A stretch of 64,000 bases of DNA from JAUVPY01 sp034412795 (lineage in GTDB: Bacteria > Chloroflexota > Anaerolineae > 4572-78 > NAK82): positions 1 through 64,000 of the forward strand of contig DAOUMD010000011.1 of assembly GCA_034412795.1 (NCBI GenBank), written 5' to 3'. Each line of letters begins with the position of its first letter. Position 1 is the stretch's first letter. Below, piece after piece: positions 29,616 to 36,437 of this stretch. The notes under the pieces are model-generated. The model had not been told where the DNA came from, made no database searches, and saw nothing but the letters and a program-made list of their open reading frames with translations. Made by a program: the position numbers and the translations under genes.

Positions 29616-29740
29616 CTACCCAGCCGCTCGCGATGGACGACAGTCCGGAGGCCCTGCACAAGTCCTTACGAGCGATCAAGTTCGGGATTTTCACCCCTCG
29701 TGAGCCTAGGACCCTCGCGAGCGGTGGGCTGAGTAATTAC
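29613..29740. repeat. MITE-like element, copy 1 (second copy at 49314-49459)
   Basis: It shares long runs with 49314-49459, including CGATGGACGACAGTCC, CCCTCGTGAGCC and GGGCTGAGTAAT, and both have inverted ends (TACTACYCAGCC and GGCTGAGTAAT). The last 25 or so codons and the stop of the ECF T gene lie inside this copy. Confidence 0.75.
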
Positions 29741-30766
29741 TTCCAATAAAGGTTTCCGGCTCAGCAGTGCGGGAACCGCAAGCCCCAGAATCGTTACCCC
29801 GATAATGGGATCAAAGCCTGGCAAAGTGAGTGCGGGATAGGGGTAATAAAAGATGGTCTCTTTATCCAGGCCAGGCAATGGCAGCAAGAAGAGAGCTATT
29901 GCAACGGCCCCCCCCAGCACGATGACCCAATCTCGGCCGGTCCACGGCTCAGGCCGGTAGTCGGTGTGGGGCACCCGGCGTCCTAGCACCCACAGAGCGC
30001 CCAGCACCAGCCCAAATCCGGCCAACATGAGCGCCAGGCCCAATATGTTTTGGTCCCACACCAAGCGCAATAGCCAGCCGATCAACAGGGTAAGTAGCCC
30101 TTGCGCGATGACCAACCGGGTTAGCGTATCGTGGATCCTCTCGCCCGAGCTGGCGAAGCCACGAGCGATCATCGCTTCGGCCAGTTGCAAGGCACGCTCT
30201 AATCCGCCGACCAGCAGCGGCATAAAGAGAGGTATCCAACTTCTCAGGCCCTGTGTGCGATGGCCGCGGATGGCCTGCGCCTCACGGATTTGTTGAAACT
30301 GGCGCAGCGTGGTGGGCACGTAAGTGACTGCGATGGATATCACCACGGCCACCTGGTAGAAAGCACGCGGGATAAGACGTACCAGGGAGCGCACGGGCAG
30401 AGCCTGATTGAGCACCGTGAACGCGGCAAAGATGCCGGTCAGAGCCATCCCGTTCAGAGCGCCGTATACCAGGGCCTCCAACGTGGTTGGCCCTCCTAAC
30501 AAGGGAAGCCAGGCCGGCAGTCGAAACAGCACGGTCCTACCTACGTGGACGGTAAGTGCGTTAAAAAGGGCCGAAAGAGATATGACCACCAGTCCAAAAC
30601 GTAGCGGTGATATTGGCACCGGGCCAGCCCAGCTTTCAGAACGCACTCTCGTTGCCACGATAGCGATACAAGCCAGGGTCAGCCCCAGATATAAGGGATT
30701 GCGTGTCGTCGACAGGATGACCAGCGCCCCGCCGACCCAGCCAATCCAGGCCAAGCGATGGATCAT
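29666..30766 (-). CDS. ECF transporter transmembrane (T) component
   Basis: 366 residues with about eight hydrophobic segments. The coupling-helix signature is seen in EAQAIRGHRTQG and AEAMIARGFASSG, the two ARG-type motifs by which EcfT proteins contact the ATPases. The ATG at 30766 overlaps the stop of the S-component gene (ATGA). The extreme C-terminus (from about ITQPTAREGPRLTRG) is encoded by an inserted repeat element and is probably not native. It works with the S component and the double ATPase as a vitamin-type importer. Confidence 0.9.
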   Translation of the reverse strand: MIHRLAWIGWVGGALVILSTTRNPLYLGLTLACIAIVATRVRSESWAGPVPISPLRFGLVVISLSALFNALTVHVGRTVLFRLPAWLPLLGGPTTLEALVYGALNGMALTGIFAAFTVLNQALPVRSLVRLIPRAFYQVAVVISIAVTYVPTTLRQFQQIREAQAIRGHRTQGLRSWIPLFMPLLVGGLERALQLAEAMIARGFASSGERIHDTLTRLVIAQGLLTLLIGWLLRLVWDQNILGLALMLAGFGLVLGALWVLGRRVPHTDYRPEPWTGRDWVIVLGGAVAIALFLLPLPGLDKETIFYYPYPALTLPGFDPIIGVTILGLAVPALLSRKPLLEVITQPTAREGPRLTRGENPELDRS

Positions 30767-31590
30767 GGGACTACCTGTACATCATCTGGTTGGTAGGTGA
30801 ACGTAAAACGCTGCTGGAAGCGCCGTAGGGCGCGCAAGGTGGGCAGGCCGAAGGCCAGGGTTAGCACCACGTTGCCCACCAACCGGGCCGCATCCCAAGC
30901 CAACGAGGTGACCACATAAAACAAGAGATAGCTACTGATGGCGTCCATCACACCCATTCCCGGCTGCCAGTGTTGACTGGCTGGTCCTATGGCAAAGGGC
31001 CAGAACCAGATATTCATAATGGCGCCGAAGACCAAGCCCCAGGCGCCGCCAAAGACGGCCAAGATTACTAATTCCGGCCACGTACCACGACCTCGTAACA
31101 AGGCCACCAAAGGACGGCATGCGGGTGCCGAGAGCCCGATCCAGCCGGCAGTGAACATTTGATAAGGCAACCATGGCCCGACGCTGCCGGTAATCAACCC
31201 CGAAACCAGCAGCGTCATCGACCCCATCAGAAAACCAAAGCCTCCGCCATACACATAACCAGTCAGCACGATCAAGAAGAAAATCGGGCTGAATCCCCCC
31301 GGAGCGGGGATAGCTACCTCCACGAAACGCAAGATCGAGTTGATCGACACCAGGATGCCCAGTAGGGCCACCAATTTGGCACCACCGGCCTGGGCTTGTA
31401 CCTCCAGCAGTAAGGCGACGAAGCACACGCCCACCAGTAGTGTCAGCAGGAGCGGCGCATCCTGGGCGTGGGCCTGGCCCATCATGGCCTCCTTCTGAAC
31501 CGTCGGCAAAAAGAACGGGTAGAGAAAAGCCATCACACCCAGGAAGGTGCTGAGCCCGTAAATGACCAAGCTGAGAAGGCGCTCTTTCAT
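30763..31590 (-). CDS. ECF transporter substrate-specific (S) component, predicted cobalamin or cobinamide importer subunit
   Basis: 275 residues, with six or more membrane helices: SLVIYGLSTFLGVMAFLYPFF, LLTLLVGVCFVALLLE, FLIVLTGYVYGGGFGFLMG, and WPELVILAVFGGAWGLVFGAIMN, each quoted only to locate helices. The GFGFLMGSMTLLVSGLITG stretch is the usual S-component helix 3-4 region. The ATG at 31590 lies 5 bp after the stop of the DUF4430 gene; a TTG at 31599 is the alternative. Its position in a cobalamin-riboswitch operon suggests corrinoid as substrate. That is inference from context, not from the protein itself. Confidence 0.8.
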   Translation of the reverse strand: MKERLLSLVIYGLSTFLGVMAFLYPFFLPTVQKEAMMGQAHAQDAPLLLTLLVGVCFVALLLEVQAQAGGAKLVALLGILVSINSILRFVEVAIPAPGGFSPIFFLIVLTGYVYGGGFGFLMGSMTLLVSGLITGSVGPWLPYQMFTAGWIGLSAPACRPLVALLRGRGTWPELVILAVFGGAWGLVFGAIMNIWFWPFAIGPASQHWQPGMGVMDAISSYLLFYVVTSLAWDAARLVGNVVLTLAFGLPTLRALRRFQQRFTFTYQPDDVQVVP

Positions 31591-31595
31591 AAATC

Positions 31596-32987
31596 TCAAC
31601 CGGTACCGTGGCGGAGAGCCAGTAGCAGAAGCAGCATACCGGCCAGTCCACTCAACATGGCAATGATCCCAATCACCGCTAATACCACCACCAGGATTCC
31701 CGGCCCCGACTCTGGGGGCGTGTCCTGCGATAAAGAGGACGGCCTGGCCTCTTGTTGGCCGCTCAATCCTGGCGTGACAGCCGCCACCGGGGTAGATGTG
31801 GCGGAGGGTGCCACAGTAGGCATAGGCGACGGTGGAGGGAGCGGTGTGCTGGTTGGTTCGGCCGGCTGTGAAGGAGGAATTGGTGTATCGGTCGTCCGTG
31901 TTGGTGAAGGTGTGCTGTCCGGCTGGGTGGCTGCGAGGCTCGTCGGCGAAGGTGTTGCTGACGGTGGTAGAGCCTGGGCCACTACCGGTATACTTGTGAC
32001 CGGCGGCGTGTCGGTGGGCACCGGTGTATCGGTGACAGGGATGACGTTGATGGTCACTTCGGCTGTGGTCTCACCACCGTCGTTACGGGCGATCAGAGTG
32101 TAGACGGTCGTCGTTGCCGGAGAAACGGTCTTGCTACCCGGTGCGACCACCCCCTCTTCGGATTCCTCATAACGCAAATAGGCAGCTTCGGCATCCGATA
32201 GGTCCCAACTGAGTGTCACGCTCTCACCAGCGTTGATGGTGCCGAGATCGGCATTGAAGTAGGTGATGTCAGGTGGCCCGGGGGTATCCGTCGGCTCGGG
32301 GGTATCCGTCGGCTCGGGTGTGTCGGTCGGCGCTGGGGTGGCAGTATCGGTAGGCGTCGGCGTGGAAGTTGGGAGCGCACATATCTCGTCGAATGGAATC
32401 ACCGGTGGCGATTCAGCTTCGGTCATGGTTCCCAGTCCCCAGACCCAGCCTTCGACATCACCATGGCCGACAAAGTGATTGGATGCCCCCGCACCTGAGT
32501 ATTTCCAGCTATCGCCGTTTAAGTGCCAATACGACCAGTAAACACAGGAAGACCCGCCGCCCATGCACTGACAGAAACAAACATCCTGGGGGAAGGTGCA
32601 ACCTTCGTTGTCGATGCGGCAGACGGCCACTCCCATGCCGCCGGACGGTTCGACGTTGAGGTCCATCCCCGAACGGTCCAAAACATCGTAGCCGCTGATC
32701 TCGTCCTCTTCAAATTCGATGCAACGCGTGACGACATCGCCGTCTCCGTGCAGCACGACCAGGCCAACCTGGTTCGGGCCATCGGCCTGCGTCACCGCGG
32801 CACTAAAGAGAGCAATCAGGATGGCTACACTCACCAGGATTGGCCGTATCTTCTCAATGATTCGGGATAGGGAAGAACCCGGGTGTCTACCCCAAGGGCG
32901 AACACCCGGGTTCTCCCCTACTTTTTGAGAAGATACGTTTGGCCCAACTGAAACGCGTGTATGGTAAGTCATACGCTTCTCAATCAT
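31596..32987 (-). CDS. Membrane-anchored secreted DUF4430-type protein with Thr/Pro stalk
   Basis: 463 residues from the ATG at 32987 (GGGAGGAGG site). The N-terminal leader is followed by a hydrophobic export segment (about 50-70). A beta-rich domain (about 75-185) with GVAVCRIDNEGCTFPQDV and YWSYWHLNGDSWKYSG resembles the DUF4430 or transcobalamin C-terminal-like fold. An Ig-like domain (about 220-305, AGESVTLSWDLSDAEAAYL), a Thr/Pro-rich stalk and a C-terminal membrane helix (ILVVVLAVIGIIAMLSGLA) follow. This layout suits a surface binder that passes ligand to the ECF importer. Residues about 18-45 of the leader are encoded by a 91-bp palindromic element also found in a kinase gene at 50.1 kb. 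Confidence 0.78.
   Translation of the reverse strand: MIEKRMTYHTRVSVGPNVSSQKVGENPGVRPWGRHPGSSLSRIIEKIRPILVSVAILIALFSAAVTQADGPNQVGLVVLHGDGDVVTRCIEFEEDEISGYDVLDRSGMDLNVEPSGGMGVAVCRIDNEGCTFPQDVCFCQCMGGGSSCVYWSYWHLNGDSWKYSGAGASNHFVGHGDVEGWVWGLGTMTEAESPPVIPFDEICALPTSTPTPTDTATPAPTDTPEPTDTPEPTDTPGPPDITYFNADLGTINAGESVTLSWDLSDAEAAYLRYEESEEGVVAPGSKTVSPATTTVYTLIARNDGGETTAEVTINVIPVTDTPVPTDTPPVTSIPVVAQALPPSATPSPTSLAATQPDSTPSPTRTTDTPIPPSQPAEPTSTPLPPPSPMPTVAPSATSTPVAAVTPGLSGQQEARPSSLSQDTPPESGPGILVVVLAVIGIIAMLSGLAGMLLLLLALRHGTG
32846..32936. repeat. 91-bp palindromic element, copy A (copy B at 50088-50178)
   Basis: The ends GTATCTTCTCAA (32846-32857) and TTGAGAAGATAC (32925-32936) are perfect inverted repeats. 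Interior words, such as a GGGATAGGG-like motif and TTCTCCCCTACTTTTTGAG, align with copy B, which has the same length. The element lies in the coding sequence of the DUF4430 gene without breaking its frame. Confidence 0.85.
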
Positions 32988-33138
32988 CAAGGTGCCTCCT
33001 CCCATCGATTAGTTACAACGACAGCAGTCACAGTCTAAACACTGGGTGGCCCTGTGATGTATCAACAGATCACGTGGAGATGCGCGCGGGCAGATTGGCC
33101 CGCACGCATACTGTCCAGTGAAGGGATCGTGACCGAGT

Positions 33139-34539
33139 TCACTTCAAGATTGCAGGGAAATACACCACCGGGCACTGATCCAGCTCAGTCACACTCAGTG
33201 GGAATGGTCGGCCGAGCAAGCCCAGGATCGCCTGTCGGGTGGCCGATTGCTGATCGGCAGGTACTCCCTCTTGCCACTCAAAACTGCCGTCAGCTAACTG
33301 CATGCTGAGCAGGTAGCTGATGGGATTGGTATCACTAACCACCCACGAGGCGGCGGTAGGGTCCTCGCCGGCAGCCAGCAAGGCCTGGACCACGTACGCG
33401 GTGGAGTTGGTGTCGCTATCGGTACCGTAGGCTGAAGTGGGGTCGTACGGAAAACCACCATCGTCATTTTGAGCGTCATCGAGATAGGCCAAAGCATCCA
33501 CGATGGCGCTTGATGCAGCCGGCTCTCCTGCAACTATCAGAGCCTGGATGGCCAGCGCAGTGCTGTTGGTATCGGTTCCAAATCCCGCGTCCCACTCCCA
33601 CGCGCCGTCACCCTGTTGTAAGTCTTTCAAATAGTCAATAGCCAGAGGAGGGACGGTCTGGCCCAAGGCGGCGCTGCCCAGCATACCCCACGCGTGAGGG
33701 CCGGTCCCGGTGTCGTATGCATTGGTGCTGCTGTATGCACCAGTAGTGGGATGATAGTAACTCATTGGCTCCGTGGCGTTGAGCGGCCAGCACCCATTCC
33801 CCGCCGTAAGCGCTACCGCCATCTTGCCGGATGATGCGACCCCTGAATTGGAAAACGAAACACCATTGGCAAGGAAATAGGCTAACAAGGAAGGGTCGCC
33901 CGATTGATGCCATTCATCTGCTTCATATCCGTTTGCGGCTACGGCGAATAACGTCTCCGCCGTAGCGCCGCCCGTTCCGTATCCACCGTCATCGGTAGAT
34001 TGTAAGGGACGCAGCCATTCGAGTCCATCCGCCGCAGCGGTGATGGGCGCTGCAGGAGACATGGAAATGCCCCACGGCCCCCATCTCCAGCCATCCACAG
34101 CACCGTCGTCTATCACCGACGAGTCTGCTCCAACCGCGTAGCTTTGCCAGGCGCTGCCGTCCCAATAGAAGTAATTCCAGTAGTTGTTGGGATCGCAGAA
34201 GCAGTCATCCGCAGGGCAGCCCACGCCACCAATGCTGCAGACAGCAATACCCCATCCAGAGTCTTGGGTGATTACCTCGAGGCCGGTCAGTTCCAGGGCC
34301 TTCAGACCTGAGATCGGCGCTGTGAACTCGACGCGCCGCCCGGTCAGGTCGGCATCGTCAAATTGGACAATCACATATGCCTCATCCGGTCCCTGAGCGC
34401 TTGTCTCGTCGGCTGGCAACGCCAGAAGCACCAAAACAGTGACCATCACCAGGGCTGATCCAAGGACAATCGGCCCCAAGATTGAGGATATCCTTTTCGT
34501 TCCTTTACTGAACGTAAATTTGGTGTTCTCGTGTTTCAT
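33139..34539 (-). CDS. Secreted transcobalamin/intrinsic-factor-like protein: DUF4430-type beta domain plus alpha/alpha toroid
   Basis: 466 residues. A basic N-terminus and membrane segment (about 18-45) form the export signal. A beta domain (about 52-155) has GIAVCSIGGVGCPADDCFC and YWNYFYWDGSAWQSY, matching the sister protein. An alpha/alpha toroid of the squalene-cyclase/TED type (about 165-450) has repeats such as LDDAQNDDGGFPYD, YLKDLQQGDGAWEWD and LSMQLADGSFEW. The combination of toroid and beta domain is the two-domain plan of eukaryotic intrinsic factor and transcobalamin, in swapped order. The C-terminus ends VVYFPAILK, a Chloroflexota-type export tail. A corrinoid-binding role is inferred from fold and from the cobalamin riboswitch upstream. 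Confidence 0.82.
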   Translation of the reverse strand: MKHENTKFTFSKGTKRISSILGPIVLGSALVMVTVLVLLALPADETSAQGPDEAYVIVQFDDADLTGRRVEFTAPISGLKALELTGLEVITQDSGWGIAVCSIGGVGCPADDCFCDPNNYWNYFYWDGSAWQSYAVGADSSVIDDGAVDGWRWGPWGISMSPAAPITAAADGLEWLRPLQSTDDGGYGTGGATAETLFAVAANGYEADEWHQSGDPSLLAYFLANGVSFSNSGVASSGKMAVALTAGNGCWPLNATEPMSYYHPTTGAYSSTNAYDTGTGPHAWGMLGSAALGQTVPPLAIDYLKDLQQGDGAWEWDAGFGTDTNSTALAIQALIVAGEPAASSAIVDALAYLDDAQNDDGGFPYDPTSAYGTDSDTNSTAYVVQALLAAGEDPTAASWVVSDTNPISYLLSMQLADGSFEWQEGVPADQQSATRQAILGLLGRPFPLSVTELDQCPVVYFPAILK

Positions 34540-34665
34540 GTTTCCCTTCCTCCGTAAGTTATGGTTTGAGCCGCATCGGTATCTAACTCATACTCGTTCT
34601 ACATCTCCCAATCCTCTCCTCCTTTCCTCAGCGAGATCTCTCAGGTGAAACAATGCGCTCCAACA

Positions 34666-35055
34666 TCACGCGACTATCACCAATCCCGACGGGACCGCAT
34701 TCACCAGCGCCTTAACGTAGCCGACAGAAAGGTGATTGGTCTGTAATTCCCGGCAGGTTCCGTGCAGCACGGTGACGTCGTAGGAGTGGCTGCTCAAAAG
34801 CTCTTTCCAGTCCTCTAAGGTGGCGCGATTAGTATTCACCACGTCCAGTAGGGTGACAGGCGCGGAGAGTACCTCCAACTTACATATCCACCGTTCCAGT
34901 AGTTCTTGCGTCAGGCACAAGACGCACACCGACTGGCCACAGATTGTGGCACCCATCAATGCAATGGCTGCTACTTCCTCAAAGCTCGGTCGTCTACCCA
35001 GGGCCGGGATGGCCAGTGATTTGGTCGCCTGAGTGGCAATCTCAGAAGAATGCAT
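34666..35055 (-). CDS. Small protein of unknown function, first gene of the riboswitch operon
   Basis: 129 residues with a strong AGGAGGT site before the ATG at 35055. There is no signal peptide. It has alternating hydrophobic strands and helices (VTLLDVVNTN, YDVTVLHG, GLVIVA) and four cysteines, three of them in ICGQSVCVLCL. The beta-alpha pattern suggests a small Rossmann-like or nucleotide-binding fold, but no family was recognised. It is the first reading frame after the cobalamin riboswitch terminator, so it is probably controlled by corrinoid. Confidence 0.65.
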   Translation of the reverse strand: MHSSEIATQATKSLAIPALGRRPSFEEVAAIALMGATICGQSVCVLCLTQELLERWICKLEVLSAPVTLLDVVNTNRATLEDWKELLSSHSYDVTVLHGTCRELQTNHLSVGYVKALVNAVPSGLVIVA

Positions 35056-35262
35056 CAGCGAATTACCTCCTGTTTTGAGAAAAAGACAGTGGATTGCGAA
35101 CGGCAGGTCTTGAAAGGGACTGATTCTAATTGAGAAGATACTGGGTTCTTACGAGAGGTTTTTGGGTTAGGTGATAAATGGGACACTGGTTGCTCTCCTT
35201 CCGTTTCGCGCAAAAGGAAGTCCTTTTGAACCTCGCGTCAGGGTGGGCGAGCAACCTTTTGG

Positions 35263-35294
35263 AAAAGAAAACCCCCTTACATCGCGTAAGGGGG
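35263..35294 (-). terminator. Intrinsic terminator of the cobalamin riboswitch
   Basis: On the minus strand CCCCCTTAC, a 5-base loop and GTAAGGGGG form a perfect 9-bp stem (35294-35272) followed by TTTTCTTTT. It lies between the aptamer and the first gene, as expected for ligand-dependent termination. Confidence 0.88.
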
Positions 35295-35339
35295 CGTGGC
35301 CTAGCTTCCTTAGTCACTGCACCACACCCTAACCGCGAG

Positions 35340-35585
35340 GGCTTGTAGTGCACGACTGAGGCGGGCGTCCTGGCTCGGTTAGGAAGTAAGGAGTAGGGAG
35401 TAAGAAGTAAAGGGCAAGAAAACGTTATCCCTTACTTCCTACTTCCTACTTCCTACTTCTAACCCCACAGTTGCGCGACAGCGCCGGACTTCACCTGGGC
35501 TGCAATATGTCCAGAGCAAGCCAAGTGTCACCGACTTCGCCGTTACCGCCCGTGCCATCCGGGGCTACGGGCACCTAAGTCGCAC
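35340..35585 (-). ncRNA. Cobalamin riboswitch aptamer
   Basis: Read on the minus strand the core elements occur in the right order: GGTGAAGTCCGGCGCTGT (minus-strand version of the conserved G-G-T-G-A-A-x-T-C-C-G-G segment, near 35494-35477), then CGCAACTGT, then the B12-box GAGCCAGGACGCCCGCCT (35376-35359). The variable stem between CGCAACTGT and the B12 box is a long inverted repeat (35379-35462). A consensus promoter precedes the aptamer and an intrinsic terminator follows. High corrinoid should reduce expression of the downstream transport operon. Confidence 0.9.
35379..35462. repeat. Low-complexity palindrome inside the riboswitch variable stem
   Basis: Tandem AGTAGGA/AGTAAGG-type words in one arm (35379-35412) pair with CCTACTT-type words in the other (35429-35462). 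It belongs to the same class as the palindromes at 52.2 and 53.1 kb. Confidence 0.75.
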
Positions 35586-35604
35586 CAACTATTCAATTGG
35601 GAAC

Positions 35605-35633
35605 AGTATAGACCAAGATTGTAGATCTGTCAA
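35605..35633 (-). promoter_or_regulatory. Promoter of the riboswitch-ECF operon
   Basis: On the minus strand TTGACA (35633-35628), 17 bp, TATACT (35610-35605). The predicted start of transcription falls a few bases before the aptamer. Confidence 0.8.
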
Positions 35634-35801
35634 AGAGTTGTGCTGCTTGTTACGGCTTTCCCAAGTCAGCGTACGAGGTGCCAGTCACTTGCTGAGAGGT
35701 GATAAGCGCGTCACAGAACCGTGCTAGTTCTGGATTGCCAGGTACGGGCAAGTTGTGAGGGAAGAAATGCCCGCTGCTGTACGGTTCCTGCTGTTCTCCG
35801 T

Positions 35802-36242
35802 CTATTCTTGATTGCCTGAATTACTGTTTTTCTTCTGGGTCTGCCGCTGGGCCAGATCTTGCATCGTCACGGAGTCCAATTCGTTGACGAGGCGGTCCTG
35901 GATCTCGGCCCACACGTCATGGGCAGCGCAATCGGGCTCGCGATCACAGGTACCTGAGCGTAGCAAACAATGATTGAGAACAATTGGCCCATCCACTGCT
36001 TCGACCACTTGCAGCAGAGTGACTTCCTCGGGCGAGCGAGCCAACGACACGCCGCCGCCCATCCCTCGGCTGGTAGTCACCAGGCCGGCCGTTGCCAGCC
36101 GAGAGATGACCTTGGTCAAAAATGGCAAAGGGATGTTCTCCGCTTCAGAGATGGATGCAGTTGATACTCGGCCATCCGTTGGCAGTTCCGACAAGTGCAC
36201 CATCGAGCGAACTGCATAATCTGCCTGACGAGTTATTTCCAT
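35802..36242 (-). CDS. Rrf2-family transcriptional regulator
   Basis: 146 residues. The N-terminal winged helix (MEITRQADYAVRSMVHL, then IPLPFLTKVISRLATAGLV and the RGMGGGVSLAR wing) is typical of Rrf2/IscR/NsrR. Three cysteines follow (NHCLLRSGTC and EPDC, spacing Cx6Cx5C), as in members that bind an iron-sulfur cluster, so it may sense nitric oxide, iron or redox state. ATG at 36242 is preferred over the GTG one codon earlier. It lies about 730 bp upstream of, and in the same direction as, the riboswitch operon. Its targets are unknown. Confidence 0.9.
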   Translation of the reverse strand: MEITRQADYAVRSMVHLSELPTDGRVSTASISEAENIPLPFLTKVISRLATAGLVTTSRGMGGGVSLARSPEEVTLLQVVEAVDGPIVLNHCLLRSGTCDREPDCAAHDVWAEIQDRLVNELDSVTMQDLAQRQTQKKNSNSGNQE

Positions 36243-36437
36243 CACACCTTCCCCCTAACATTGTTTGGGTCTACAGCTACATCCAATTCCTAACGCAATG
36301 GAGCGGAAAACTCCCTTATCGGACGTTAATTGTAGACTTTGGCATTATAGCATGTCCTGGGCTGACAGTCAATAGAGAAATGTCATCTTTAAAACCGAGA
36401 AACTTCATAGTATTGTGCTTCACATCCCGTCGGAAGT

